NCBI GenBank assembly: GCA_029547705.1 | Contig: JAKPOU010000042.1 | Span: 277,271 to 341,270 of the forward strand | DNA from: Bacteroidota bacterium | GTDB taxonomy: Bacteria > Bacteroidota > Bacteroidia > Bacteroidales > VadinHA17 | Direction: 5' to 3' | Length of the DNA: 64,000 nt | The notes under the pieces: generated by a model | Seen by the model: only the letters and a program-made list of their open reading frames with translations | The model's database searches: none | What the model was told of the DNA's origin: nothing | Program-made: the position numbers and the translations under genes | Part shown: in pieces, positions 17,544-27,841 of the stretch | How the letters are laid out: each line of letters opens with the position of its first letter | Position numbering within the stretch: position 1 is the first letter of the stretch

Positions 17544-20500
17544 TTAGAAACTGATATTAACACCCAGGCTGAAGGTTGTAGGAACCGGATGCTGATATTT
17601 ATCAATATTTGGTACCCTGACATTAATTTTCTGTATAGCACTACCTTCAGGATCATAACCTGGAAGTTCAACTGCGGTCAACAAAAAGAAATTATCTGCA
17701 GTGGCATAAACTCTCAATCTATCAATACCACCAAGGTTTCCACGGATAGTATAACCTAGTGAAGCCGCCTGCCCCCTAATGTATGCAGCGTTCCAAATCA
17801 TATGGGTGTCAGGGTATGAGTCATAGCGTGCACCGGCATTACCGGCACGAACCTGAGCAATCATTGTATTCTGATGATCAGGACGCCATCCATCCAAAAC
17901 TGTATTCATCATACCATTTACAAACTGGCGGTCTTCTGCAGACTCATGCACAATAGCTTTGTCAACTCCGCCTACAAACATAATGTTAATACTTGCATCA
18001 AAGTTTCTATAAGTAAATGTGTTGTTAAGGCCACCATAGAATTTTGGATATGAGTGACCAATAACATCGCCGTCGGTCAGCAGCTCAATTTTTCCATCAT
18101 TGTTCACATCTTCAAATTTCAAATCTCCCGGTAGTCTGCCATAACGCGCTGCTTCCACTGCTTCCATAGTGCCCCAGGTTCCCATGCGGTTCAATCCAAA
18201 GAATGTCCCGATTGGTTCTCCAACTCTATAAACGCTGGTTCCGTTACCTGCTCCGGTATCCGTGTAAATGTCGGCACCAGTAGGGCCGAGTTCCATAATC
18301 TCATTTTTATTGGATGCTATTGTAAAGAGAGTTTCCCATGAAAAGTTTTTCCTTTGGAAATTGACCGTGTTCAATGAGAACTCGATGCCGGTGTTTTTAA
18401 CCGAACCATAGTTTACGTAAGCACTACCTGTTGTAGTTGATTGAGGTAATGGAAGATTAAACAACATGTCGGTCGTCAATTTATCATACACATCCACAGT
18501 TAAGCTGATCCTACCTTTTATCAGGCCAAGATCTAAACCAATATCGTATTGTGTTGTTGTTTCCCATTTCAGGTTATCGTTACCTGTAGAGCCTGGATAA
18601 AGGCCTGCATTGTAGCCATTTGCCAATAAAACATTGGCGTTACTAATATACGTTTGTGTTATAAAATTACCAATTTCCTGGTTACCGGTTTGTCCGGCAC
18701 TTATACGCAGTTTAAGGTTAGATATTGTTTTGATGTCGGCCATAAAACCCTCTTGAGAGATTCTCCATGCAACACCAACCGATGGAAAGAAACCATATTT
18801 AGAGTTGCTCCCGAATTTTGATGAACCGTCAATACGCCCGGTTGCTGTTAACATATATTTGCCCTGGTAGCTATAAGTAGCACGGGCAAAATAAGAGTTT
18901 AACGAACCCCTGGTATTGCTGGAGCCTACTGTAGGTGGATTGCTACCTGCACCTAAATTGTTCCATTGGTAAAAAGTAGAAGAGAATTTGGATGCCGATG
19001 CAGTAACATAGTCATATTTATTTTCAGACCATGAAAGCCCAACCAAACCGGTTATTTGATGATCAGCTATTGTTTTCGAATAGTTGAAATAGTTTTCGGA
19101 TTGCCAATATTGCCATAACCAATGTTGAGCATTTGCATCTGAGTTACGTCTGCCCTGGTAATCTCCACTAAACCATCTACTCGTTTGATTCCTGTTATCA
19201 ACAGAGAGGTTTGTTCTAAAAGTCAAGTCTGGTGTAATTTGTGCAGTTAGTTCAAATGCTCCGGTAAATTCGTCTTGTTTGTAATAGCCTTCGTCTTGAT
19301 TCAGCATAAAAGTTGCACCTGGCCGGTTCTCACCAACATTAAAGTCCCTGGCAGTAGGCCATGTTCCTGCAAAAGCTCCATATATTGCAGGATCATTAGG
19401 ATACTGATATGCTGGCAAAATAGCAAAATATTCCGAGGTATTTCTCATCAAATCACTACTCATTCGGTCTCTTTTACTTTTTGCATATGCTATGTTGGCG
19501 CTCAATTTGAGCCATTTAGTAAGATCATTGTCCAGAGTTACTCTGGCATTCAACCGGTTGTTGTATGATTCTTTCAAAAGCGATTGCGTGTTGTCACTAC
19601 CTACAGTTAAAGAGTATTTTCCTTTTTCCGTTCCGCCGCTCAATTGAATATGTTGTTTATTTGATATAGCATTTCTGAAAACTACATCTTCCAACAAAGT
19701 GTTAAATCTTGGTTTATAATAGTTTCCATCGTTACCTATAAAATTAAGACCAGGTAAATACGAGTCTTTTGGTACCTGTTCAAACAAATATGGCATATCA
19801 TTCCATGATAAACCTGCTGCATGTGGGCCACGAAAATCCTTTGTTGATACCAGGTTTCCATACTTAGGCGTATTGTTAAATGCCTGTTCATAAAGGTACA
19901 TAAACTGGTCGGCATTTACTGCGTCGTTTCTTCTTGTCTTGATACCAACTGAGACTGAACCATCGTAATTGACTCTTACCTCGCCTGCAACCCCACGCTT
20001 GGTAGTTATCATGATGACCCCGTTTGCTCCACGTGCACCATAAATAGCTGTTGATGATGCATCTTTTAAAATGTCGATAGATGCAATATCTGCAGGATCG
20101 AGGTTTTCCAAGGCATTGAGCACACCAACAATTCCATCCACTACAAACAGAGGATCAGAACTGGTATTAATGGAGTTTGTACCCCTGATTCGAATTTGAG
20201 GCCTACCGCCCGGATCACCGGCAGCTTGCCTGATTACCTGAACACCTGGAACTTTGTTCTGTAGTGCTTCTCCAACGTTTGTAACTGGCCTGTCAACCAG
20301 TTTTTCAGGTGTTACACTCGATACGGCACCGGTAAGATCACTTTTTTTCATTGTGCCATAACCAACAACTATAACCTCCTCAAGACCAAATGCAGACTCA
20401 GTCATAGCTACGTTGATCTGGGTTAATGTACCAATAATGATTTCTTGTGGTTCCATCCCGATAAATGAGAATGTCAGACTTTTTGATCCCTGAGGAACTT

Positions 20501-20804
20501 CAATGTTGTATTTCCCGGCAATATCGGTAATCGTTCCCACAGTTGTTCCGGTAACAACAACGTTTACACCTGCTAAAGTTTCACCAGTAGAAGCATTTGT
20601 GACAGTTCCGGATATTTTGATTTGCTGCTGATCAACAACTGATCCGGAAAGATCATTACTGGAAGAGTTCTCTGCACTAAGTGAAAAGATGGGAAGCACC
20701 AATCCACAAAAGAGAAGAATAGTCACAAGTTTCGGAGTTCGAAGTAACTTGTGAAAATTCACATCTGGCCTTATGGGCCAAAAGTAATTACGCATTTTTT
20801 TCAT
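17544..20804 (-). CDS. SusC-like TonB-dependent glycan transporter, locus 1
   Basis: This 1086-residue outer-membrane transporter has an N-terminal CarboxypepD_reg-like domain (ISGTVTNASTGETLAGVNVV), the SusC signature EEVIVVGYGTMKKSDLTGAV, a plug with IRGTNSINTSSDPLFVVDG and DILKDASSTAIYGARGANG, and a long barrel. I start it at the ATG at 20804. The frame remains open 19 codons upstream, but the start at 20804 gives a normal basic N-terminus with a signal anchor after about 25 residues. It imports the oligosaccharide presented by SusD. It is divergent from locus 2, with an 885-bp gap between the two susC starts. Confidence 0.93.
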   Translation of the reverse strand: MKKMRNYFWPIRPDVNFHKLLRTPKLVTILLFCGLVLPIFSLSAENSSSNDLSGSVVDQQQIKISGTVTNASTGETLAGVNVVVTGTTVGTITDIAGKYNIEVPQGSKSLTFSFIGMEPQEIIIGTLTQINVAMTESAFGLEEVIVVGYGTMKKSDLTGAVSSVTPEKLVDRPVTNVGEALQNKVPGVQVIRQAAGDPGGRPQIRIRGTNSINTSSDPLFVVDGIVGVLNALENLDPADIASIDILKDASSTAIYGARGANGVIMITTKRGVAGEVRVNYDGSVSVGIKTRRNDAVNADQFMYLYEQAFNNTPKYGNLVSTKDFRGPHAAGLSWNDMPYLFEQVPKDSYLPGLNFIGNDGNYYKPRFNTLLEDVVFRNAISNKQHIQLSGGTEKGKYSLTVGSDNTQSLLKESYNNRLNARVTLDNDLTKWLKLSANIAYAKSKRDRMSSDLMRNTSEYFAILPAYQYPNDPAIYGAFAGTWPTARDFNVGENRPGATFMLNQDEGYYKQDEFTGAFELTAQITPDLTFRTNLSVDNRNQTSRWFSGDYQGRRNSDANAQHWLWQYWQSENYFNYSKTIADHQITGLVGLSWSENKYDYVTASASKFSSTFYQWNNLGAGSNPPTVGSSNTRGSLNSYFARATYSYQGKYMLTATGRIDGSSKFGSNSKYGFFPSVGVAWRISQEGFMADIKTISNLKLRISAGQTGNQEIGNFITQTYISNANVLLANGYNAGLYPGSTGNDNLKWETTTQYDIGLDLGLIKGRISLTVDVYDKLTTDMLFNLPLPQSTTTGSAYVNYGSVKNTGIEFSLNTVNFQRKNFSWETLFTIASNKNEIMELGPTGADIYTDTGAGNGTSVYRVGEPIGTFFGLNRMGTWGTMEAVEAARYGRLPGDLKFEDVNNDGKIELLTDGDVIGHSYPKFYGGLNNTFTYRNFDASINIMFVGGVDKAIVHESAEDRQFVNGMMNTVLDGWRPDHQNTMIAQVRAGNAGARYDSYPDTHMIWNAAYIRGQAASLGYTIRGNLGGIDRLRVYATADNFFLLTAVELPGYDPEGSAIQKINVRVPNIDKYQHPVPTTFSLGVNISF

Positions 20805-21689
20805 ACGAGTTAATTTTAAGTTAAAAAAAAGAAATTGATGAGTCAAGTCTACAAAGGTCACTAGTAAAGATAGAAATTTAATTTCAATTTAACTATTAAT
20901 AATACTAATAAGTAGTGTTTGTAATATAGTGTTAATCAGATGGTTGATTACCTGTTCAGATTGGACAATAATGAAAAAACTCATATTCTTCACGTTAATA
21001 ATGATGCTTTTTGTCAGTTGTCAGGACGAACTGTACGATATTCCAAGGGATGCCGGTGGAAAAGCGATATTGACAGATATATCGGGCACAACCACAACAG
21101 GTATCAGTACACTTGATGATCAGTTTTCGGTTACTGCAAATCTTCCAAATGCAAAATCAGGTGATGTAATGAATGTTGAATGTCTGCAGCTTCAGATACC
21201 GATGAGTTGCCTCTGATGTCAGATCCCCGGCATTATGATTCTTTCTTCAGATCCTATAACAGACCTGAATTTATTACTGCAAAGTCTGGCTTAAACCCCC
21301 GGATCCTGTCGAAGCATGCGGGAATGAAAGCTCAAAAAGCAACTTTCAGAACCGGGAAATAAAACTTCATTATAAATTCCCTTTTTCCGTAACTGAGAAT
21401 TTTCAACATTAACGCCAAAAAAACCGGGATTTTTCTGGCTCCAGACAGTTTTTTTTCGTAATTTGGAGTTGCTATAGCGACTACAACTGATCTTTCAACT
21501 ATCCTTCCCAAGGAGCGGTATTTAAACTATTTTCAGATTAATCCTTTAATCTCTTTGCCTATGGAAAAACCCGGGATAACCTTAAAACTATCTGCAGTTA
21601 CCAGAGAACCGTAAGTCATGTGATAGAAGGGTCTGCACCGAGCAGGCTTATTTTTAAACAAACAGCTTAAACCAACAATTAAATTTATT
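20805..21689. other. Region between the divergent susC genes
   Basis: This 885-bp region should contain the promoters of both loci. Its centre (20940-21235) is a decayed copy of sequence from the 3' part of locus 2. The rest shows no gene. A near-palindrome around CTATAG at 21467-21482 (AGTTGCTATAGCGACT) lies about 210 bp before the locus 2 susC and could be an operator, but nothing else supports that. Confidence 0.55.
20940..21216 (+). pseudogene. Scar of a lost sus locus: susD tail joined to truncated SGBP-like lipoprotein gene
   Basis: Bases 20940-20974 match the end of the locus 2 susD (ACCTGTTCAGATTGGACAAT). From 20971 the sequence reads the first ~75 residues of the locus 2 lipoprotein (MKKLIFFTLIMMLF, then CQDELYDIPRDAGGK) with only about a dozen base differences over 225 bp. 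It then jumps at TTCAG into the sequence found after the locus 2 terminator (ATACCGATGAGTTGCCTCT), where a TGA follows. About 1 kb of the gene is therefore missing, and a 35-36 bp spacer between susD and the lipoprotein gene is also deleted. An 81-codon open frame remains, but it is a relic. Confidence 0.82.
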
Positions 21690-24600
21690 ATGAAAGTAAA
21701 ATTTTGTTTTATTTCTTCCTTCCGGAAGGGAGACAAAGCTTTATTGTGTCTGAACTTTGCAATGACACTTGTACTTTCTTTCATTTTGAATCTTACAGCC
21801 GTAGGGGGGAATAATATAATTAATGACCTCCAGCAGGTTACTGTAAGAGGAACCGTAACCGACGGCACTACCGGCGATCCGATGGCCGGGGTGAACGTTG
21901 TGGTTACGGGAACAACAACAGGAACGATAACTGATGCATCAGGTGCTTTCACGCTGGAAGTACCGAATGCCAGCGTCACTCTGCATCTGTCATTCATCGG
22001 TTATGTTTCCCAGACTGTTCCGCTTGGCGGAAGAACCACCATAAGTGTGGTTATGCAAACTGAATTATCCCAGCTGAGTGAAGTAGTGGTTGTCGGTTAC
22101 GGAACCCAGGCAAGAAAGGACCTGACCGGTTCTATAACCAGTGTAAATGCCGAGAGACTCCTGGATAAACCGGCATTCAACGTTGCAGAAGCCATATCAG
22201 GCAAGATTGCCGGTGTGAAGATAATCACGGCAGGTGGTCAGCCCGGAGGTGGCAGTGTATATATCCGTGTACGGGGTACCAATTCCATCAGTACCAATAA
22301 TAATCCCCTGTTTGTTGTTGATGGCATCGTCGGTGTGGCAAATGCCCTGCAGATCCTGAATCCCAATGACATACAGTCGATAGATGTTCTTAAGGATGCA
22401 TCTGCAACAGCAATTTATGGTGCCCGCGGATCAAACGGTGTTATAATAATTACCACCAAGCGCGGCCTTGCAGGGGCTATGCAGGTGGAATACAACGGCA
22501 ACTATACCAGAGGCCACAGACAAAAGGATTTTGTCTATAATAATGCCGAACAGTTCTTGTATGTGCTGGAACAGTCATGGCGGAACATTAAAAAGTATTC
22601 CACTTCGCAGTCATGGTCAATGTGTCCCAATGCAACACTTCTTCCTGCAGGTTATTCATCAAACACAACCTATTCCGATTTTCCGCATCTCTTTGAAAAA
22701 GTGCCGGCGGGTTCCTATTCCCTTCCCCTTCAGGGACGGGACGGCAACTATTACAGGCCGAGGTTTGACACCAACTGGGAAGATGTTACATTTCCCCCCT
22801 CAAATTCAACCAATCACAATATCAGTATCCGGGGAGGGAGTGATGCAGCCAGGCTCGGTGCCTTTTTCGGCTATACCCTGAATGACGGATTGCTGCTGAA
22901 TTCATATTTCAACCGTTTTTCCGGGAAAATCACCGGCGACTTTAAACTTACAAAATGGCTGGATGTCAGCACCCAGATCGGAGTGAGCAAAAACAGAAAC
23001 CGTACAAATGACCAGTCATTCTTCAGCGGTGGTATTTCCCGTGCTGCAAGCGAATCCTTCCCTGTGATCCCGAAGAATTATCCCGATGATGTATCTGTTT
23101 ACGGTGCCTATGCCGGCAGATATGGTGAAAATACCGATTTCCCGGTAGGAGAAGCCGACTGCCAGTCGCCATGGCAGGTCAGTAATACAGTGGAGACGCT
23201 TACTCTTCGCTCCCAGTTCACAGGCGATATTACCCTCAATTTCAAAATCACCCCTGACCTGTCATTTAAATCGAACTTTGCAATTGACGACAATACGAGC
23301 AAATACAATCAATATCAGGGAATCAGGGTCTCCAGGGCAACCCAGGGAATGGCAGTGATCAATACTGCGAAATCATTCTACTGGCAGAACGAGAACTATT
23401 TCACCTATATTAAATCCTTTGGGGATCATTCATTTACCGGACTCCTGGGACTCTCGTGGTCACAATACAAGTGGGAAAATGATAATATGAACAACAGATG
23501 GTTCTTTGATGATTTCTACGGATGGCATAATATAGCCGTGGGGACATACGCAAAACCCAGCGTGTCGAGCGGAGACGGTATGAATACCCTGAATTCGTAT
23601 TTCGCCCGTGCAAACTATGGTTATAAGGGAAAATACCTGTTCACCATTACGGGACGTATAGACGGTTCCTCGAAATTCGGACCCAATTCAAAATATGGTT
23701 TCTTCCCCTCTGGTTCCTTTGCATGGAATATTACAGAGGAAGATTTTGCAAAGAACATAACAACCCTGTCAAATCTTAAATTCCGTGTAAGTGTAGGCCA
23801 GACAGGTAACCAGGAAATAGGAAGTTATGTTACACAGGCCTTCCTCAGCTCCGCCAATATTGCCCTGGGTGAATCGGTATATACTGGTCTGTATCCCAGC
23901 TCGATGGCCAACCCTGACCTCAAATGGGAGAAGACAACCCAGTACAATACAGGAGTGGACGTGGGCGTGTACAGGGACCGTATCAGATTTTCAATTGATG
24001 CATATTACAAATTAACCACCGATATGCTTCTGAGCGTACCCCTGCCATATTCAACAACCGTCGGAAGCGTTCAGGACAATTACGGAAGTGTTTCCAACCG
24101 GGGTCTTGAAGTGTCATTATCAACACATACCATACAAAGAGATCATTTTAACTGGTATACCGACTTAACCTGGAGTGCCAACAAGAACAGGATTGAGAAA
24201 CTGGGGCCGACAGGTGCAGATATACGCCGTAACAGCTGGGTTGGAGGTTACAACACCATTTTGAGGGAAGGTGAACCCATCGGCTGTATATTCGGCCTAA
24301 ACCGCCTTGGAACATACAGCACACAGGAAGTCTCACTGGCTGCAAGATATGGTTTTTCGCCGGGTGATGTCAAATATGAAGACAGGGACAATGACGGTAT
24401 GATCAGTTTTTATACCGACGGGGATATTCTTGGCTGCACTTTGCCCAAGTGGGACATGGATTTCACGAATACCTTTGACTACAGAAGTTTTGATGCAAGT
24501 ATCTCTCTCAGGGTTTCATACGGTGCAAAGAAAGAGAACCGTACAAACCATTCAGGAGAAGACCGCCAGGTGATGGACAACAGCAAGAACAGGGTTCTTG

Positions 24601-24947
24601 ATGCATGGCGTCCTGATCATCAGAATACAATGATCGGCCAGGTACGTCCGGGCATGGGTGGTTCCTACTACCAGACCTATCCTGATACCTGGTGGGTGGA
24701 GGATGCTTCATTCATCAGGGGAGAAGGTGCAACCATCGGATATACCTTCTCGAAGAAAGTTCTGGGTATCAACAGGCTGAGGGTGTATGCCAATGCCAAG
24801 AACTTCTTTGTGCTGACCAAATATTCAGGATATGATCCTGAAGGAAGTGACAATGATAACATGGGTGATTCCCTTGTACCCGGTATGGATTTCTACATGT
24901 ATCCGCGTCCTACTGAATATACATTTGGTGTTAATGTTATTTTCTAA
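21690..24947 (+). CDS. SusC-like TonB-dependent glycan transporter, locus 2
   Basis: This 1085-residue transporter has a signal region in the first 40 residues, a CarboxypepD_reg-like domain (VRGTVTDGTTGDPMAGVNVV), the SusC signature SEVVVVGYGTQARKDLTGSI, a plug with IRVRGTNSISTNNNPLFVVDG and DVLKDASATAIYGARGSNG, and a C-terminal barrel ending ...TFGVNVIF. It is paralogous over its whole length to the locus 1 SusC. susD follows after 9 bp and an SGBP-like lipoprotein after that, with GH38 and GH92 alpha-mannosidase genes next downstream. Transport of alpha-mannan-derived oligosaccharide is inferred from that neighbourhood. Confidence 0.94.
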   Translation: MKVKFCFISSFRKGDKALLCLNFAMTLVLSFILNLTAVGGNNIINDLQQVTVRGTVTDGTTGDPMAGVNVVVTGTTTGTITDASGAFTLEVPNASVTLHLSFIGYVSQTVPLGGRTTISVVMQTELSQLSEVVVVGYGTQARKDLTGSITSVNAERLLDKPAFNVAEAISGKIAGVKIITAGGQPGGGSVYIRVRGTNSISTNNNPLFVVDGIVGVANALQILNPNDIQSIDVLKDASATAIYGARGSNGVIIITTKRGLAGAMQVEYNGNYTRGHRQKDFVYNNAEQFLYVLEQSWRNIKKYSTSQSWSMCPNATLLPAGYSSNTTYSDFPHLFEKVPAGSYSLPLQGRDGNYYRPRFDTNWEDVTFPPSNSTNHNISIRGGSDAARLGAFFGYTLNDGLLLNSYFNRFSGKITGDFKLTKWLDVSTQIGVSKNRNRTNDQSFFSGGISRAASESFPVIPKNYPDDVSVYGAYAGRYGENTDFPVGEADCQSPWQVSNTVETLTLRSQFTGDITLNFKITPDLSFKSNFAIDDNTSKYNQYQGIRVSRATQGMAVINTAKSFYWQNENYFTYIKSFGDHSFTGLLGLSWSQYKWENDNMNNRWFFDDFYGWHNIAVGTYAKPSVSSGDGMNTLNSYFARANYGYKGKYLFTITGRIDGSSKFGPNSKYGFFPSGSFAWNITEEDFAKNITTLSNLKFRVSVGQTGNQEIGSYVTQAFLSSANIALGESVYTGLYPSSMANPDLKWEKTTQYNTGVDVGVYRDRIRFSIDAYYKLTTDMLLSVPLPYSTTVGSVQDNYGSVSNRGLEVSLSTHTIQRDHFNWYTDLTWSANKNRIEKLGPTGADIRRNSWVGGYNTILREGEPIGCIFGLNRLGTYSTQEVSLAARYGFSPGDVKYEDRDNDGMISFYTDGDILGCTLPKWDMDFTNTFDYRSFDASISLRVSYGAKKENRTNHSGEDRQVMDNSKNRVLDAWRPDHQNTMIGQVRPGMGGSYYQTYPDTWWVEDASFIRGEGATIGYTFSKKVLGINRLRVYANAKNFFVLTKYSGYDPEGSDNDNMGDSLVPGMDFYMYPRPTEYTFGVNVIF

Positions 24948-24956
24948 TTTTAAATA

Positions 24957-26588
24957 ATGAACAAGATGAAAAAGACATTATATATAATTCTTGCGCTTAG
25001 TCTGATACTGGGCTCATGCGGGAAATTTCTGGAAGAAACACCTACGGGAACTCTTACAACCGAATCACCTCTTACAAGCAATGCCGCGGGTGTTGCACTT
25101 GCAACAGGCGGTTACAGGGCGCTCAGAACCTGGACGGACGGTGTGAGTGAATGGGGAGGAAACCTTGTCGGCGGATATGAATACTTCACAGGCAAAGCCT
25201 ATTCACAATACATGGGTGCAAAGCTCTGGAAGTATGAAACTGATGTGGAAAACGGAGAAGAGGATTATTTTACATATCCCTGGCAAAGATGGTACATGGG
25301 TGTCAGAGACTGTAACCTTGCCCTGAAGAAGATACCTGAAATTACAGGTTTGTCATCCGATGAAAAATCAAAATACATGGGTGAAGTGCGTACGCTGAGG
25401 GCGTTTTACTATTTCTGCCTGGTACGGTATTACGGTGATGTTGTTTTCAATACCTCAGTGATAACCAATCTTGCAGATGTGCAGCGGCCCCGCACCTCAC
25501 TGGTGAATATTTATGACAAAATCATTGTTCCTGATCTTGAATTTGCGGTTAATGAAAGCAAGCTTGCTGATGAAAGGTCAACGGGCCGTGTGACAAAACA
25601 TGTGGCCAGAGCCATTCTTGCCGATGTTTACCTTACGATGGCCGGATATCCCTACCAGGAAGCCAAAACTGATACCACAAAATCATGGTGCGTCGGAGGT
25701 CTCTGGGCCATGACGGAATATCCTGTCAACACTCCCGGTGCAAAGGAACTTCTGCAGAAAGCAAAAGTGCAGCTCGATTTCCTGTACGGGAAATACCCTA
25801 TAGGCGCATTCACTGACCTGAACAATCCGGCCATGGATAACAAGGGTGGTGCGATCTTCCAGGTACAGTATCTGGTCGGGACAAGCGGGAACGGGTGTAT
25901 TCCCTGTTTCGTACCTCTTTCAAGCCATACCACAGTTCTCAGCATCGAGACGGGGACAATAATCCCCAGCCTTGCATACTTTAATTCATATGATCCGGCA
26001 GACAAGCGTATCGTGGACAGGAATTATTTTTACTACAGTGATACCTACGCAGCCAAATATGATGTAAATGAAGGGCCTGCCGGAAAATTCCCCCTGCCTT
26101 TCCTTTATAAATACTATGACTATGAATGCATGAAGGTAAAAGGTGAATCAGGCCTGAATTTCAATCTTTACAGATATGCTGACATTCTTTTAATGCTCAC
26201 TGAAGTGAACTGGGCGCTGACCCAGCTTGGTGTATCCGTTCCGTCAGCCGATGTTGTGAAGGGGATCAATGAAGTCAGGGAAAGGGCAGGACTGTCAACA
26301 TTTGCAAGTGCGGGCGACCTTACCCTGAAGGATATAATGAGTGAACGTGCCTACGAACTGATAATGGAGAACAAAATGCTGTGGGATATGAGGCGTACAC
26401 GCAAAGCCCTTGTTGACGGCGCAGGTTCATTTATCCGTATTGAAAACCTGGTCGGACATCAGCCGACAAGTTTCAACTATAAGTTCTCTGCCAAACACCT
26501 TCTGTCGCCGATGTCAGTAAATGAAATCGCCAATAATGTGAAAGTTCTGCAGAATTATGGTTGGTTACCTGTTCAGATTGGACAATAA
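24957..26588 (+). CDS. SusD-like surface glycan-binding lipoprotein, locus 2
   Basis: This 543-residue lipoprotein has its lipobox at Cys21 (LILGSC). Family signatures match those of the locus 1 copy: YMGEVRTLRAFYYFCLVRYY, HVARAILADVYLTMAGYPYQ and MSERAYELIMENKMLWDMRR. It presents oligosaccharide to the SusC encoded 9 bp upstream. The last 35 bases of this gene and the first part of the next gene are duplicated in the scar at 20940-21216, which shows that a second copy of this gene order once stood upstream. Glycan specificity is not visible; the mannosidase neighbours suggest mannose-containing glycans. Confidence 0.94.
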   Translation: MNKMKKTLYIILALSLILGSCGKFLEETPTGTLTTESPLTSNAAGVALATGGYRALRTWTDGVSEWGGNLVGGYEYFTGKAYSQYMGAKLWKYETDVENGEEDYFTYPWQRWYMGVRDCNLALKKIPEITGLSSDEKSKYMGEVRTLRAFYYFCLVRYYGDVVFNTSVITNLADVQRPRTSLVNIYDKIIVPDLEFAVNESKLADERSTGRVTKHVARAILADVYLTMAGYPYQEAKTDTTKSWCVGGLWAMTEYPVNTPGAKELLQKAKVQLDFLYGKYPIGAFTDLNNPAMDNKGGAIFQVQYLVGTSGNGCIPCFVPLSSHTTVLSIETGTIIPSLAYFNSYDPADKRIVDRNYFYYSDTYAAKYDVNEGPAGKFPLPFLYKYYDYECMKVKGESGLNFNLYRYADILLMLTEVNWALTQLGVSVPSADVVKGINEVRERAGLSTFASAGDLTLKDIMSERAYELIMENKMLWDMRRTRKALVDGAGSFIRIENLVGHQPTSFNYKFSAKHLLSPMSVNEIANNVKVLQNYGWLPVQIGQ

Positions 26589-26617
26589 TGAAAAGATCTA
26601 TGTAAATTTTTAATTGT

Positions 26618-27796
26618 ATGAAAATGAAAAAACTCATATTCTTCACGTTAATAATGATGCTTTTTGTCAGTTGTCAGGACGAACTGTACGATATTCCAAG
26701 GGATGCCGGCGGGAAAGCCATATTGACAGATATATCGAGCACAGCCACAACAGGTATCAGTACACTTGATGATCAGTTTTCTGTTACTGCATATCTTCCC
26801 AATGCAAAATCAGGAGACATCATGAATGTTGAATGTCTGCAACTTCAGGTGCCGGCAGGTGCCACGACCACTCAACTGTTACCACTGCCGGGAACACAGA
26901 AAACAGCAACAGTCGGTTCGGATCTTAAAGCAACCATTACTTTTACAAGGACCGAAGCCAAACTTAATAAGGCCGGTGATTATGTTGTTGTGACATTCGG
27001 CGGAGAAACCGAATCCGCCAAACAGAGGGTTGACATGGTTCCTGCAACAACGACAACAAAACCCAGGGTTGCAGGAAAGGATGTTGATGTTGCACGCACT
27101 GATGAAACAGCATTTTTTAATGTAAGTGTTGTTCCCAAAATTGGTACTTTTACAGATACTCTCACAGCAAAGAGGAAGAACGGTATTAACGATGTTCTGA
27201 CTGATGTGCCGGGATCCCCCTTCTCCGGGACCCAGCCATTTCTGGTTCCGATTTCGGGAAATGATTTTGCTCCTGACAAAGATACCATGTACTATGTTTT
27301 TATGGCAACATCCGGATCATATACGGATATTATAGAATATTCCGTGGTGGTGCGCGATCCTTATTTCTACCTGAAAAAAACCGGTGTTACACTTAATCTG
27401 GGCGGATCATCCGCAGGCAGGAACCTTTTAAGAAATGCCGCCGTGGCGGAGGATAATGCCAATGCCACAATAGCTGTTTCAGGATCACTTATACTCAAGG
27501 GAGGATCAGCATGGCTGGCAGCCGGCAATTCAATAGAATTCGTACCCGCCACTGCAGCTTTGTACAGTACAAACAGCACCACGGCATCAATAGCTGCATT
27601 CAGTGCCGGAACTCCGTCTGAAACGGCGGATCCCATAGCAGGTGAGGGTATTTTTATCTTTAAAATAGTAAACGGGCCTGATCCTGAAAATGTCATTTAC
27701 GGCATGATAAAAGTAACATCGGTAATCCCCGGTGTTTCGGTTACCTTTGAATACAGGATAGGAAACCTGTATGCTCATCTGGCGGTAATATCGTAA
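26618..27796 (+). CDS. SusE/SGBP-like surface lipoprotein, locus 2
   Basis: This 392-residue lipoprotein has its lipobox at Cys19 (MLFVSC), followed by QDE, close to the acidic surface-export signal of Bacteroidota lipoproteins. The first ~150 residues form a beta domain shared with the short lipoprotein of locus 1. Two or more further beta-rich segments follow, linked by a Thr/Ala-rich stretch (VPATTTTKPRVAGK). Third position after susC and susD is the usual place of a surface glycan-binding protein. A strong terminator follows 12 bp after the stop. No known carbohydrate-binding family was recognised from sequence. Confidence 0.75.
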   Translation: MKMKKLIFFTLIMMLFVSCQDELYDIPRDAGGKAILTDISSTATTGISTLDDQFSVTAYLPNAKSGDIMNVECLQLQVPAGATTTQLLPLPGTQKTATVGSDLKATITFTRTEAKLNKAGDYVVVTFGGETESAKQRVDMVPATTTTKPRVAGKDVDVARTDETAFFNVSVVPKIGTFTDTLTAKRKNGINDVLTDVPGSPFSGTQPFLVPISGNDFAPDKDTMYYVFMATSGSYTDIIEYSVVVRDPYFYLKKTGVTLNLGGSSAGRNLLRNAAVAEDNANATIAVSGSLILKGGSAWLAAGNSIEFVPATAALYSTNSTTASIAAFSAGTPSETADPIAGEGIFIFKIVNGPDPENVIYGMIKVTSVIPGVSVTFEYRIGNLYAHLAVIS

Positions 27797-27807
27797 ACGA
27801 TACTTGC

Positions 27808-27841
27808 AAAGAGGGTGTTTCAGAAAAGGAGCACCCTCTTT
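27808..27841 (+). terminator. Terminator hairpin of sus locus 2
   Basis: AAAGAGGGTG and CACCCTCTTT pair exactly around a 14-base loop, directly after the lipoprotein stop. The outer bases match those of the locus 1 terminator (AAAGAG/CTCTTT). It separates the sus genes from the GH38 gene. Confidence 0.82.

Noticed and set aside
21180..21362. A 60-codon open frame after the lipoprotein scar
   Set aside because: It begins inside the decayed sequence in another frame and has no signal or family features.
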